A program made the translations under genes and the position numbers. From positions 27,234 to 91,233 of the forward strand of contig NZ_BONX01000039.1 of assembly GCF_016862935.1 (NCBI RefSeq): a stretch of 64,000 nucleotides of DNA. The letters run 5' to 3'. Positions 32,107 to 41,264 of the stretch are shown here, one piece after another. This DNA is from Plantactinospora mayteni. GTDB lineage: Bacteria > Actinomycetota > Actinomycetes > Mycobacteriales > Micromonosporaceae. Each line of letters opens with the position of its first letter. Within the stretch, counting starts at the first letter, position 1. A model generated the notes under the pieces. It was not told the origin of the DNA. It saw only the letters and a program-made list of their open reading frames with translations, and searched no databases.

Positions 32107-33567
32107 TCAGTGCCTCCTTGCGGCGGTGCGGCGGCGGCGGACTGCGTACACCACGAGCAGCGCCACCACGCCGACCACTGCGGAGAGGCAGCCCAACGGG
32201 ATCGCCGCCACCCAGATGATGCCCCGGGCCGGGAACATCGAGGCGGTCGACGACGGCCCGCCGAACCGGCCGGCTGTCAGCAGGTCCTGCGCGACGTCCA
32301 TGGTCAGTACGTCGTCCGGTGGGTCGATCAGGGTACGGGTCGAGCCGTCCGGGCCCAGGGCGAGCAGGGTCACGTGGCCGGTCTCGTACCAGCCGGTGTC
32401 GTTCCAGCCCTGGTCGCGGGTCTTGTGCGCGCCCGCCTCCGGCTCGTAGCGCAGTACCACCAGCTCACGGCCGTTGGCCCAGCCCAACGCTCGTACCGCC
32501 AGACCGGTCACGACGGCGAACCCGGCGCCGGGCAGCGGCCGGCCGGTCGCGGCGTCGAGGAAGCCGACACTCCACCGCCGTGCCGCCAACGCCGCCTCGT
32601 CGCACTCGTCGAGGCAACCGTCGAGGGTGACGGTCGTGATCCGGCTCCCGTCCGCACTGAACGCCCCGGTCCCGGCAAGGTAGGTCCGGTCGCCCAGCTC
32701 GGCCGACCACCGCACCGTGCCGGTCCGGTCGACCAGCCGCACCATACTGCCCTCGGTCACCGCGAGCGTCTGCCCGTCCGGGGCGAACGCCGCCCGCGAC
32801 GCGGTCCGGATCGCCCGCGCGGGCGTGAAGTCCCGCAGCGGTACCAGGGCGTCGGTGGCCAGGTCGAGCAGTGCCAGCCGCTCCGGGTGCCAGATGTACC
32901 CGGTGTTCGGATCGGTGACCTCCGCCGAACCGGTGACCGAAACCAGCAGCGACCCGCCGTCCGGCGCCCAGGCGACCGGCTCGCAGCAGCCCGTGCCGTG
33001 CCGGGCGCCGTGCTGGGTACTCCGGCCGGTCGTCAGGTCGACGATCGTGACACCGGCGGTGGCGTCCAGGCCGGAACCCTCAAGGTAGGACTGGGCGACC
33101 CGGGTACCGTCCGGGGCCAGCAGCGCGTTCTCTCCGGCGGCGATGGAATCCCACCCGCCGTAGAGCAACATCCGGTAGTCACCACTGTTCCGGCCGACCA
33201 CGGCCAGCTTGCCTTCGCTGTCGAAGATGTCGGTGCCGCGCAGGCCGATCGAGTCGCCGCCGAAGAGCACCGACGCCGGTCCAGGTGGATCCATCTGCAC
33301 GGTCGCCTGCCACATCCAGGGCAGCGCCAGCCGCGACGGTACCGCCGGGCCGGCATCACCGGCGGTCCACGGCACCGGGTACGGCCGGCTCAGCGACCAG
33401 GGCAGCGCCAGCGCGACCAGCAGTACCACCAAGCCGGCCGCACCGGAGCGGCGCAGTCGGGAACGCCGCCTGGCCTGCCGGCCGCGCCGCCACACGTCCG
33501 GGGTCAGCCGGGCCGGCGGCATCGACTCGCCAACCTCGGCGAGAACCTCGCGCAGATGCGCCGTCAT
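32107..33567 (-). CDS. Membrane-anchored beta-propeller-like (TolB/WD40-type) protein
   Basis: A 486-residue protein. The basic N-terminus is followed by a membrane segment near residues 42-60; the large middle contains repeated propeller-like blades such as VAWAPDGGSLLVSV, AAFAPDGQTLAVTE and GAFSADGSRITTVT (PD40-type). A second membrane segment lies near 450-475 with a short basic tail (VRRRRTAARRH). The extracellular propeller probably senses or binds something at the envelope. It overlaps the ECF sigma gene as ATGA, so it likely regulates that sigma factor or responds to it. Confidence 0.8.
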   Translation of the reverse strand: MTAHLREVLAEVGESMPPARLTPDVWRRGRQARRRSRLRRSGAAGLVVLLVALALPWSLSRPYPVPWTAGDAGPAVPSRLALPWMWQATVQMDPPGPASVLFGGDSIGLRGTDIFDSEGKLAVVGRNSGDYRMLLYGGWDSIAAGENALLAPDGTRVAQSYLEGSGLDATAGVTIVDLTTGRSTQHGARHGTGCCEPVAWAPDGGSLLVSVTGSAEVTDPNTGYIWHPERLALLDLATDALVPLRDFTPARAIRTASRAAFAPDGQTLAVTEGSMVRLVDRTGTVRWSAELGDRTYLAGTGAFSADGSRITTVTLDGCLDECDEAALAARRWSVGFLDAATGRPLPGAGFAVVTGLAVRALGWANGRELVVLRYEPEAGAHKTRDQGWNDTGWYETGHVTLLALGPDGSTRTLIDPPDDVLTMDVAQDLLTAGRFGGPSSTASMFPARGIIWVAAIPLGCLSAVVGVVALLVVYAVRRRRTAARRH

Positions 33568-34076
33568 CTCAGCTCCCCTCCGCCGACCAGCTCACCCAAC
33601 TCGGGCGCGAGCGACCGCAACCGGGCGAGGGCGTCTCGCGTCTGGCTTTTCACCGTGTTCACCGAGCAGTCGAGTACCTTCGCCGCCTCGGCCTCGGTGA
33701 GATCCTCGAAGTAGCGCAGTACCAGCACGGCTCGCTGCCGGGGCGCGAGCCGGGCCAACGCCTGACGGACGACGACCGCCCGGTCGGTCGCGGCGGTCGG
33801 ATCGTCGACCGGCACTTCGGGCGGGTGGGACCACAGATCCACGCTGCGCCAGCGCCGCCGCCAGAGCGACACGTGCTGCGAGTGCATGATCCGCCGTACG
33901 TACGGGTCGGGGTCACCTCCGGCGACGACCCGCTCCCAGTGCCGGGCGACTCGCTCGAAGGTGACCTGGACCAGATCCTCGGCCTGGTGCCGGTCGCCGG
34001 TCAGCAGGTACGCGATCCGTGACCACCTCGTCAGCCCGCCGGCCACGTACGCGTTGAATGCCTTCTCGGCGTCCAT
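33564..34076 (-). CDS. ECF sigma factor, SigE-family
   Basis: A 170-residue ECF sigma factor: region 2 (FNAYVAGGLTRWSRIAYLLTGD, HQAEDLVQVTFERVARHW) and region 4 (LAPRQRAVLVLRYFEDLTEAEAAKVLDCSVNTVKSQTRDALARL). The SigE-family label of actinobacteria fits. ATG 34076 follows GGAGGGAAGGTGGAG; the frame upstream to 34286 is not conserved. It is translationally coupled to a membrane propeller protein and divergent from a lipoprotein gene, suggesting an envelope-related regulon. Confidence 0.88.
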   Translation of the reverse strand: MDAEKAFNAYVAGGLTRWSRIAYLLTGDRHQAEDLVQVTFERVARHWERVVAGGDPDPYVRRIMHSQHVSLWRRRWRSVDLWSHPPEVPVDDPTAATDRAVVVRQALARLAPRQRAVLVLRYFEDLTEAEAAKVLDCSVNTVKSQTRDALARLRSLAPELGELVGGGELR

Positions 34077-34222
34077 CTCCACCTTCCCTCCACCCGACCA
34101 CACGCCTGTCGACCCGAATCGGGGTGGGCGCGTCGAGCGGCAACCCATGAGATCGAGTTGGCCTCGATCGTGCCGTGGCAGGTGACGGGGAACCGACCGG
34201 GGCACCGGCCCGTCTGATTGGC

Positions 34223-35119
34223 ATGAGAACGTGGCGAGGTGTCCGGATAACCTGTGTCGGCGCAATGCTCCTGCTGGCCGCCGCATGTGCCCGCGAGGTC
34301 ACCGGTACGGGTGACGACGGACCGGGCGGAGGCTCGGGCGGCGACGCCGGCCCCGCCAACCCGAACGCTGTGGCGCTCCGGGTGGAGCAGGTCGGCGGGT
34401 TCGTGGCGCCGGCCTCCCGGCTGACCTGGGTGCCGACGGTGACGATCTACGCGGACGGGCGGGTCATCACGGAGGGCCCCCAGCTGGCCATCTATCCCGG
34501 GCCGGCGCTGCCGAACCTCCAGCAGCAGCGCATCGCTCAGGAGCAGGTCGACGGGCTGGTCGAGCGGGCCCGGGCGGCCGGGGTCGGCACCGCCACCGAT
34601 CTTGGTCGACCGTCGGTCACCGACGTCCCGTCGACCCGGTTCACCGTGTCGTCCGCCGCCGGCACCGACAAGCTGGAGGTGTACGCGCTCGCCGAGGGTG
34701 CGCAGAACGCGTCCGGGCTGACCGAGGCGCAGCGTACCGCCCGGGGCGAGTTGCAGAAGCTGCTCGCCGCGCTCACCGACCTGGCCGGGACGCTGGGCCC
34801 GGACAACGTGGAACAGCCACAGCCCTACCAGCCGGAGGCGGTGGCGGCGGTGGCGATCCCGTGGCGCGCGGACGACAACGGGCTGACCGCCCCGCCGGAG
34901 GTCGCCTGGCCCGGCTCGGCGCTGCCGGGGTCCCCGCCCTCGTCCGGCATCGACCAGGGCTGCGTCGAGGTACGCGGCGCCGAGGCGACCGCACTGCTCG
35001 CGACCGCAGCCAAGGCGAACGCCCGCACCCCGTGGACCTCCGGCGGCGACCGCTGGCAGGTCGGCCTGCGGCCGTTGCTCCCGGACGAGACCGGCTGCGC
35101 CGACCTCTCCGTCGACTAG
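34223..35119 (+). CDS. Secreted lipoprotein of unknown function
   Basis: A 298-residue protein. The signal peptide ends in the lipobox LLAAACAR (Cys near 22), followed by a Gly/Asp-rich linker and a beta-rich domain (VTIYADGRVITEG, PNLQQQRIAQEQVDGLVERARAAG). Such proteins are common as unnamed actinobacterial lipoproteins. Two late cysteines (QGCVEV, ETGCADL) could form a disulfide. ATG 34223 is chosen since it gives a normal signal; ribosome site weak. Divergent from the SigE-type operon and a possible regulon member. Confidence 0.75.
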   Translation: MRTWRGVRITCVGAMLLLAAACAREVTGTGDDGPGGGSGGDAGPANPNAVALRVEQVGGFVAPASRLTWVPTVTIYADGRVITEGPQLAIYPGPALPNLQQQRIAQEQVDGLVERARAAGVGTATDLGRPSVTDVPSTRFTVSSAAGTDKLEVYALAEGAQNASGLTEAQRTARGELQKLLAALTDLAGTLGPDNVEQPQPYQPEAVAAVAIPWRADDNGLTAPPEVAWPGSALPGSPPSSGIDQGCVEVRGAEATALLATAAKANARTPWTSGGDRWQVGLRPLLPDETGCADLSVD

Positions 35120-35266
35120 TAGATCATTCGGAAGTCTTTCTGATGTTGGTTCAGAAGGACGCCAGCCTGACCGGGGGTGGACGCCCCCTCACAGCCGCAG
35201 CCTGACCACCCGACTGCCGAAGTGCAGCACGTCGTCCGTCTCGGTCAAACCGATGCGGTCACAGTA

Positions 35267-36358
35267 CTAGCCGCTGATGTGGATGAGGGCGGTGCGTTCT
35301 GCCCCGACCAGGAGGAGGCAGGAATCCCCCTCGCCGTCCAGGACCGATTCGAGGGGGAAGTTCTTGGCGTAGGCGAGAACGGGTGGGAGTCCGGGCGCCC
35401 CGGTGGTTTCGGTGGCGATCGTTTCGAGAAGGTCGCGGGCGAGCCAGGAGACGAGCTCATCGCCGGGGATCTCGGGCGTCGTGGAGTCGAACTCCCAGAC
35501 CAGGGTCCGGGCCCGGGCCACTGCGACTATGTTGAGCTCGGACTCTGTCAGCGCGGCTTTCAGGGAGGCGGCGTCCAGTGCCCAGAGGACGTCGTCGGTT
35601 TCGTCGTCGCCCTCTTCCGCGATCAGCCAGTGTTCGTCTCCGGCCCAGCCCGAGCGGAAGGCGGCGTCGGGGTCTGCGACGTTCAGATCGATGTCATGGG
35701 TGCCGAAGGTCACCTCGAAGGTCACCGCATCGGTGTTGTTGATCCGGAGGAATTCGCTGAGCAGCGTTGTGACGCAGGTGATCCGGTACTCGGGCGCATC
35801 GTTGGCGTGGGGGACGTTCGGGGTGGGGGCCAGCACCAGAGCCAGACGCGTTGTCGTCTTGCCGGAGCGCACCAGCAGGTGCAGCTCATCGTCCAGCGCG
35901 GGACCGCCCAGCTCGGCGGCCACCGTGATCCGCAGCAGGTCCGTACCGTCTGCCGTCAGGTAACCGGCCAGGTACCCGGCGAGCGCGCGGCCTCGCCGGT
36001 CCAGGCCGCCGGGTCCCGACTCCATTGCTTCGATGAGCAACGTGAACGCCTGCTCTGCACCTGCGTCCGGCAGGCCCCAAGAGGCGTGCAGGGGGCTGTC
36101 GGATGTCTCGTCCGGGTCGTCGATGTCGAACCGCTCGACGGACACCGGATGGCGCCGCCCGTCGGGGCCGGCGAACGTCAACGGGAACGCCCCGTAGTCC
36201 AACACTTTGGCCAGGGAGGGCGCGGCGGTCCACTCTTCCTCATCGGACCATGGAGCTTCGCCGTAGACGACCGCCAGGCGCCATCGCGGCAGCCACAGCG
36301 CAAACAGGTGCTCAACGGCTTCGAACGGGCCGATGTGGTGAGGCGCCGCCTTCGTCAA
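35267..36358 (-). CDS. Hypothetical acidic protein
   Basis: A 363-residue soluble, acidic protein with no membrane segment. Segments HLFALWLPRWRLAVVYGEAPW, AELGGPALDDELHLLVRSG and EFDSTTPEIPGDELVSWLARDL look well folded, but I do not recognise the family. The start is TTG 36358, supported by GGAGGG 7 bases upstream and no better in-frame codon. It is isolated between a lipoprotein gene and gene remnants, in the accessory region. Confidence 0.6.
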   Translation of the reverse strand: MTKAAPHHIGPFEAVEHLFALWLPRWRLAVVYGEAPWSDEEEWTAAPSLAKVLDYGAFPLTFAGPDGRRHPVSVERFDIDDPDETSDSPLHASWGLPDAGAEQAFTLLIEAMESGPGGLDRRGRALAGYLAGYLTADGTDLLRITVAAELGGPALDDELHLLVRSGKTTTRLALVLAPTPNVPHANDAPEYRITCVTTLLSEFLRINNTDAVTFEVTFGTHDIDLNVADPDAAFRSGWAGDEHWLIAEEGDDETDDVLWALDAASLKAALTESELNIVAVARARTLVWEFDSTTPEIPGDELVSWLARDLLETIATETTGAPGLPPVLAYAKNFPLESVLDGEGDSCLLLVGAERTALIHISG

Positions 36359-36593
36359 TGTCCAGCCCTCCGAGGTCCACTCCTGTGATCACAGCGGAGG
36401 CTACCGGGAGCGGATCGCGGCCATCAACGAAGCCACGGGCCGCAGACCGCCGATGTCCTGTCCGCCCAACGCCGCGAACGTGCCCGCATCCGCAGGGAAC
36501 GACAAGGTGGCGGGGCCAGCCTGCGACCCGAGCAGCCTGACCCCAACACCTCAGACGTTCGCCGGTCACCGCGCCAGCGAGATCTTCCGGCGG

Positions 36594-37385
36594 TCAGCCC
36601 CAGTAGCCGATGGCCTGCCGGCCGAGCGACTGCTGGCCCGTCGTGTTGGCGTGGCAGCCGTCGGAGACCTCACCGCTGCGGAGCCGGAACGTGCCGGGGT
36701 AGATCACGTTCTGGGTCGAGTCGGCGGCAGCCTGCCGGGCCATGCTGTCGGTCAGTTCCGGACCGCCGGAGCCGGCCAGGAAGCAGGTCTGGCCGGCATC
36801 GTAGAGCGGCTGACCGGAGATGTAGATCGTCGCGCCGGGGGCGGCGTGCTGACGCGCGTTGGCGATGAGCTGCCGGACCTCGTTGTAGGTGACGCCGTTC
36901 TGGGCGAAGATGCAGATCTGCACCCAGACGGTTGTCGGTCGGCCGTACTGGGCCGCCTGCCGATCGAAGCTCTGCCAGGAGGCGGAGTTGGTGTTGGTCC
37001 ACGACTGGACGACCGCTCCGCCCGTGCCGTACGGGCCCCACATGCGCTGGCCGCCGACCGCGCGGTATCCCTGCGACACGTTCTCGGCCATCGAGCAGCC
37101 GATGAAGCCCATCGTGTTCGGGCCACCCGTCGGGGGCGTCGTCGGTGGTGGGGTGGTGGGCGGCGTGGTGGTGGGCGGTGCCGTGGTGGGTCCGGCGGTC
37201 GGCGTCGGCTGGGTCGTGCCGTTGCAGGCCGTGCCGTTGACCGAGAAGTTGGTCGGCACCGGGTTGCTGCTGTTGTTCCACGAGCCGTTGAACCCGAAGG
37301 TGGTACTGGCGTTGGTGGCGAGGTTGCCGTTCCAGCTTGTGTTGCGGGCGGTGACCTGCGCTCCGCTCTGGGTGACGGTGGCTGG
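36594..37385 (-). pseudogene. 5'-truncated secreted CBM2-SGNH hydrolase gene
   Basis: From the break inward the frame encodes the second half of a CBM2 cellulose-binding domain (ATVTQSGAQVTARNTSWNG, FGFNGSWNNSSNPVPTNF), a Pro/Thr linker, then an SGNH/GDSL hydrolase domain with block I MGFIGCSMAEN and final block SDGCHANTTGQ (Asp-His pair). The signal peptide and the first half of CBM2 are missing. At the break (37374-37385) the sequence switches to a different gene on the other strand. Without a signal peptide or promoter it is probably not expressed as a functional enzyme. Confidence 0.75.
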
Positions 37386-37886
37386 CTGGTGGTACTCGCC
37401 CGCGCCGCCGAGACCAACCGTGCTGGTCGGCACCTGCTGCGTACCCGGTTCCGGTGGGGTGGCTTCGGCAACCCGGCACCCGGGATCTGGGTCAGTACCC
37501 GAACCGACCGGGTCGGGGAGGTGGAGCAGGTGCTCAGGGAGGCGGGCGTACACGAGGAGGCGCAGATCTTCCGCTCCGAGTACCTTGCCGGTGGCGACCT
37601 TCCGACGCTGGTTCGGCAAGCCTGGGACCTCGACGAGGTGGCGCGGGAGCACGAGGCTTTCGTCTCGGCGTTCACCGCACCGCCCTCCGCCGACCCGATC
37701 GTGCGGGTCAGCACGCTCGTGCATACCTGGCGCCAGATTCTCTTGATCGATCCCGCGCTGCCGGCGGAACTCCTGCCCCCGGGCTGGATCGGCCTGCGCG
37801 CCGCGGAACTCTTCCACCGGCAGCACGCGGAGTGGGAACCGGCCGCCACCCGCGAGTGGGAGCGCATCAGCAGGCAGCCGCGCTAG
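37374..37886 (+). pseudogene. 5'-truncated PaaX-family regulator gene
   Basis: The frame from about 37374 encodes the central and C-terminal parts of a PaaX-type repressor (WLVVLARAAETNRAGRHLL, RFRWGGFGNPAPGIWVS, AQAWDLD-type segment, LVHTWRQILLIDPALPAELL, RAAELFHRQHAEW). The N-terminal winged helix for DNA binding is absent; upstream codons belong to the antisense of the SGNH gene. The open frame to 36453 is therefore a chimera and not a real gene. PaaX proteins control phenylacetate breakdown; no paa genes are in the window. Confidence 0.72.
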
Positions 37887-38102
37887 GCCCGGCGCGGCGT
37901 GTCGTCGGCTGCGGTCCTTCGACGGAGGCCCGTGACACGCCGTCAGCTCGGGCGGACTCGCCGGATCGGACCCTCAGGATTGTGCCGAGGGCGCACAATG
38001 GGTGCCGCGGCGGCTACGGGACGGGTTCTGCGGCGATGTCCGGGCTGGACCGGAGGCCGTCGGTGTCCACCCGCCCGTCAGGGCCCGGCCGAAGGCGAGT
38101 CG

Positions 38103-38936
38103 ATGGAGCAGGAGAGACGTTTCGCGGTGGATCCGCCGGAGACGAGCGCGAGCAGCATCCCCGGTCCGCAGTTGCTGGGCCGGCTCTACCGGCCGGATCC
38201 CCGGGACTGGGACATCCCGCGCCTGCTGGAGATCGCCGAGCCGGCCGAGTCGATCCGGCAGATGACCGTGGAACAGGTACTCACCGAGACGCCGTACTTC
38301 TCGGACTGGCGGGCGTACCTGGTCTTCTGGCGCTGGCTGCGTACCCAGCGGCAGCCGAAGGTGGCACCGGCCGTGGTCCCGGACAGGGCGCCGGCCTGGG
38401 AGTTGACCGTCCAGCTCGACCAGGGGCAGACCGGCCACTGTGTGGGTTTCGGCTGGGCGGGCTGGGTGGACGCGATGCCGGTCGCCGGGACGTACCAGAA
38501 CGCCGACGGGCACGCCCTCTACTACGAGGCCAAGGTGATCGACGGCGAGCCCGGCAAGGAGAACGGCTCGACGGTCCGGTCCGGGGCGCTCGCCGTCCGG
38601 GAGCGGGGCCGGCTCGCCGCGTTCGCATTCGCGCGTACTCTGCCGGAGATCGACGAGTGGGTCGACAGCCAGGGCTCGATCGTGGTGGGCACCGCCTGGA
38701 CCGCCGACATGTTCAACCCGGACGAGAACGGGTTCGTCAAGCCGACCGGTAAAGGGACGGGCGGGCACTGCTATCTGATGCTCGACCGGATCGAGTCCGA
38801 GGACGCGTACCTGTTCCAGAACTCCTGGGGTGAGGCGTGGGGCTGGGGCGGCCGGTTCAAGATGAAGCGCGCCGACTTCGACGGCCTGCTCCAGAACGAG
38901 GGAGAAGCGTGCTGTGCGGTGGAGTTGCCGCACTAG
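38103..38936 (+). CDS. Papain-like (C1) cysteine peptidase
   Basis: A 277-residue protein with the papain catalytic order: Cys in QGQTGHCVGFGWAGW (near 112, with the oxyanion Gln just before), His in GTGGHCYLML (near 221) and Asn in FQNSWGEAWGWGG (near 239). There is no signal peptide, and the first 90 residues could be a propeptide or substrate-guiding segment. ATG 38103 follows GAAGGCGAG. The next gene, 45 bases on, encodes a chagasin-like inhibitor of exactly this protease class, so the two probably form a protease-inhibitor pair acting inside the cell or after non-classical export. Confidence 0.85.
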   Translation: MEQERRFAVDPPETSASSIPGPQLLGRLYRPDPRDWDIPRLLEIAEPAESIRQMTVEQVLTETPYFSDWRAYLVFWRWLRTQRQPKVAPAVVPDRAPAWELTVQLDQGQTGHCVGFGWAGWVDAMPVAGTYQNADGHALYYEAKVIDGEPGKENGSTVRSGALAVRERGRLAAFAFARTLPEIDEWVDSQGSIVVGTAWTADMFNPDENGFVKPTGKGTGGHCYLMLDRIESEDAYLFQNSWGEAWGWGGRFKMKRADFDGLLQNEGEACCAVELPH

Positions 38937-38981
38937 CCGGCCGGGCCGGACCCTCCCGCGCATCCGGGATCGGAGTACGGC

Positions 38982-39344
38982 GTGCCGCGCCTTGACCTGA
39001 CCGAGGCGGACGGCGGCCGGTCGTACCCGGCGGTGCCGGGGGATCTGGTGGTCGTCCAGCTCGCCGAGACGCCCAGTTCGGGGTACCGGTGGCAGCTCGA
39101 CGCGGTGGACAGCGACGTGCTCGCTCCGGCCGGGGACTCGTTCCGGCCGGAGCAGGAGGGGCTGGGCGGCGTCGGGACCAGGCAACTGCGGTTCACCGCG
39201 ACCGGGGCCGGCCGGACCGCGCTGCGGCTGGTACTGCTGCGCGGCTGGGAGCCGGGGGAGCGGCCGGCGCGGCGGTTCGAGGTGACGATCCACGTCACCG
39301 GTGGCCGGAATCACGGATGCCGGACCGGGCGCGTCGACGATTGA
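38982..39344 (+). CDS. Chagasin-like cysteine protease inhibitor (I42 family)
   Basis: A 120-residue beta-sandwich protein. The three inhibitory loops of chagasin are visible: TPSSGYRW (near 30-37, cf. NPTTGY), the Gly-rich loop LGGVGTRQLRF (near 60-70) and the RxW loop LRGWEPGERP (near 86-95). The start is GTG 38982 with CGGAG upstream. It has no signal peptide, like the C1 peptidase gene before it. It would block papain-like proteases, presumably its neighbour, protecting the producer from its own enzyme. Confidence 0.8.
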   Translation: MPRLDLTEADGGRSYPAVPGDLVVVQLAETPSSGYRWQLDAVDSDVLAPAGDSFRPEQEGLGGVGTRQLRFTATGAGRTALRLVLLRGWEPGERPARRFEVTIHVTGGRNHGCRTGRVDD

Positions 39345-39456
39345 CGAAAATGGAACTTTTCCAATTTGAACGGCGCGACGCCTTCGCCTTACCCTTTCAC
39401 CTGCGAACTCAGCACGGACCGTACGGGGCGGCTGCGAAACGCCCAATGGACAGCTA

Positions 39457-39486
39457 TTGACAGCCATCAATATAAATGGATAGCGT
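39457..39486 (+). promoter_or_regulatory. Promoter of the DoxX gene
   Basis: TTGACA (39457-39462), an 18-base AT-rich spacer and TAGCGT (39481-39486) form a near-consensus actinobacterial vegetative promoter. Transcription would begin near 39493, about 45 bases before the ATG at 39539. Confidence 0.6.
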
Positions 39487-39538
39487 GGCTACGCCGTGGG
39501 ACCCAACAGTTATTCCTGCCAGTCGCAAGGAGTGTCCC

Positions 39539-39988
39539 ATGCCCAACGTCCGAATCGTCGACGTCGTCACCACGCTCTTCCGGATCGTGCTCGGCCTGCT
39601 GTTCGCCCTGCACGGCGCCGCCTCCCTGTTCGGGATCTTCGGCGGCAACCGGGGCACCGGCGAGGCGATCCCGATCGGCACCTGGCCCGGGTGGTATGCC
39701 GCTCTCATCCAGCTCGTCGGCGGACTGCTGGTACTGGTCGGCCTGAGCACCCGCCCCGCCGCGATCATCTGCTCCGGCTCGATGGCGTACGCGTACTTCG
39801 TGGTGCACCAGCCCGACGGCCTGTTGCCGCTGAACAACGGCGGCGAGACCGCCGCCCTGTTCTGCTGGTCCTTCCTGCTGGTCGCCGCCCTCGGCGGTGG
39901 GCGCTGGTCGCTGGACGGCGGGCTCGCCCGTCGCCGGGGCCGTGGGGTGGCGGAGGAGCCCAGCACGGTGGCCGCGACCGCACGCTGA
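39539..39988 (+). CDS. DoxX-family membrane protein
   Basis: A 149-residue protein with four membrane segments (VVTTLFRIVLGLLFALHGAA, WYAALIQLVGGLLVLVGL, AAIICSGSMAYAYFVV, ALFCWSFLLVAALGG), matching DoxX/DoxD-like proteins. In mycobacteria DoxX acts with SodA and SseA in an oxidative-stress membrane complex; here no such partners are adjacent. ATG 39539 has AAGGAG 7 bases upstream. It has its own promoter and converges on pobA. Confidence 0.85.
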   Translation: MPNVRIVDVVTTLFRIVLGLLFALHGAASLFGIFGGNRGTGEAIPIGTWPGWYAALIQLVGGLLVLVGLSTRPAAIICSGSMAYAYFVVHQPDGLLPLNNGGETAALFCWSFLLVAALGGGRWSLDGGLARRRGRGVAEEPSTVAATAR

Positions 39989-39997
39989 CCAGCCGTC

Positions 39998-40027
39998 GGC
40001 ACCGCCCCTGACGAAGAGGCGGGTGCC
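39998..40027. terminator. Possible terminator between DoxX and pobA
   Basis: GGCACCGCC (39998-40006) and GGCGGGTGCC (40018-40027) can pair with one bulged base around an 11-base loop. It lies in the 42-base gap between convergent genes, where a bidirectional terminator is expected. Imperfect, so confidence is low. Confidence 0.4.
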
Positions 40028-40030
40028 TGA

Positions 40031-41203
40031 TCAGACCTCGGGGAGACCGACGTAGTTCTCCGCGAGGCTGGTCGCGTACGCCCGGGACGAGGTGACGTAG
40101 CGCAGCGTCGAGAGCTGCAACTTCGCCTCGTACGGGTCGTCGGTCCGCAGCCGGTGCAGCAGCGAGGTCATCCACCAGGAGAAGTGCTGGGCGCGCCAGA
40201 CCCGACGCAGCGCCGTGTCGGAGTAGGCGTCCAGCAGGTCCTCCCGACCCTCCCGATAGAAGGCGGCGAACGCGTCGCCGAGCAGCGTGACGTCGGCCAG
40301 CGCCAGGTTCATCCCCTTGGCGCCGGTCGGCGGCACGATGTGCACCGCGTCGCCGGCCAGGAAGAGCCGCCGCCACCGCATCGGCTCCACCACCAGGCTC
40401 CGCATCCCGGTGACGCTCTTCTCCAGGATCGGCCCCGTGTTGAGGGTCCACCCCGGAACCGTCTCCAGCCGGGTACGCAGCTCCGACCAGATCCGCTCGT
40501 CCGGCCACTCCGCGATGTCGGTCTCCGGCTCGACCTGGAGATAGAGCCGGGAGATCTCCGGCGAACGCATGCTGTAGAGCGCGAACCCCCGGTCGTGGTG
40601 GGCGTAGATCAGCTCCTCGGTCGCCGGGGGAGCCGCGGCGAGTATCCCTAGCCAGGCGAAGGGATAGCTGCGGTCGTACTCGGTCAGTTCGCCGGCCGGC
40701 ACGCTCGGCCGGCTCACCCCGTGCGAGCCGTCGCAGCCGGCGACGAAATCGCAGTGCAGCTCCTCGGCACGGCCCTGGTGTCGGAACCGGATCACCGGCG
40801 CGTCGGAGTCGAGCCCGGCGAGGCGTACGTCGGAGACCTCGAACCGGAGGTCACCGCCGGCGGCCGTACGGGCCGCGATCAGGTCCTTCACCACCTCCTG
40901 CTGGCCGTAGACGGTGATCGCCCGTCCGGTCAGCTCGGTCATCGCGATCCGGTGCGCCGCACCGCCGAAGCGCAGCTCGATGCCCTCGTGCCGGAGCCCC
41001 TCCCGGTCCAGCCGTTCGCCGAGCCCGCAGCTCCGGAGCAGGTCGACCGAGCCCTGTTCCAGCACACCGGCCCGGATCCGGTGCTCGACGTACTCCCGGC
41101 TGCGGCACTCCAGCACCACCGACTCGATGCCGGCCCGGTGCAGCAGGTGCGACAGCAGCAGACCCGCCGGCCCCGCCCCGACGATCCCGACCTGGGTACG
41201 CAT
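40031..41203 (-). CDS. pobA: 4-hydroxybenzoate 3-monooxygenase
   Basis: A 390-residue flavin hydroxylase that turns 4-hydroxybenzoate into protocatechuate using NAD(P)H and oxygen. FAD-binding GAGPAGLLLSHLLHRAG at the start, the DG motif FVAGCDGSHGVSR and GDAVHIVPPTGAKGMNLAL near 285-302 are all PobA-like, as are length and YVEHRIRAGVLEQG. Last gene of the minus-strand operon that begins with the ABC substrate-binding protein. Its product feeds the divergent pcaHG-B-D-C genes, so the two operons form one pathway. Confidence 0.93.
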   Translation of the reverse strand: MRTQVGIVGAGPAGLLLSHLLHRAGIESVVLECRSREYVEHRIRAGVLEQGSVDLLRSCGLGERLDREGLRHEGIELRFGGAAHRIAMTELTGRAITVYGQQEVVKDLIAARTAAGGDLRFEVSDVRLAGLDSDAPVIRFRHQGRAEELHCDFVAGCDGSHGVSRPSVPAGELTEYDRSYPFAWLGILAAAPPATEELIYAHHDRGFALYSMRSPEISRLYLQVEPETDIAEWPDERIWSELRTRLETVPGWTLNTGPILEKSVTGMRSLVVEPMRWRRLFLAGDAVHIVPPTGAKGMNLALADVTLLGDAFAAFYREGREDLLDAYSDTALRRVWRAQHFSWWMTSLLHRLRTDDPYEAKLQLSTLRYVTSSRAYATSLAENYVGLPEV

Positions 41204-41264
41204 CCTTCACTCCCTGACCTCTCGCGACTTTCCACACCATCGGGCGGAGCACCGGGGCGGCATG

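Noticed and set aside
36359..36593. Gene between the hypothetical protein and the SGNH fragment
   Set aside because: Frames in both directions are short and low-complexity; a phrase like ERIAAINEATGRRP hints at a remnant but no family could be named.
36453..37886. Single 477-codon plus-strand gene
   Set aside because: Only the last 170 codons match a protein family (PaaX); the rest is antisense to the SGNH hydrolase fragment. Treated as two truncated genes meeting at a junction.
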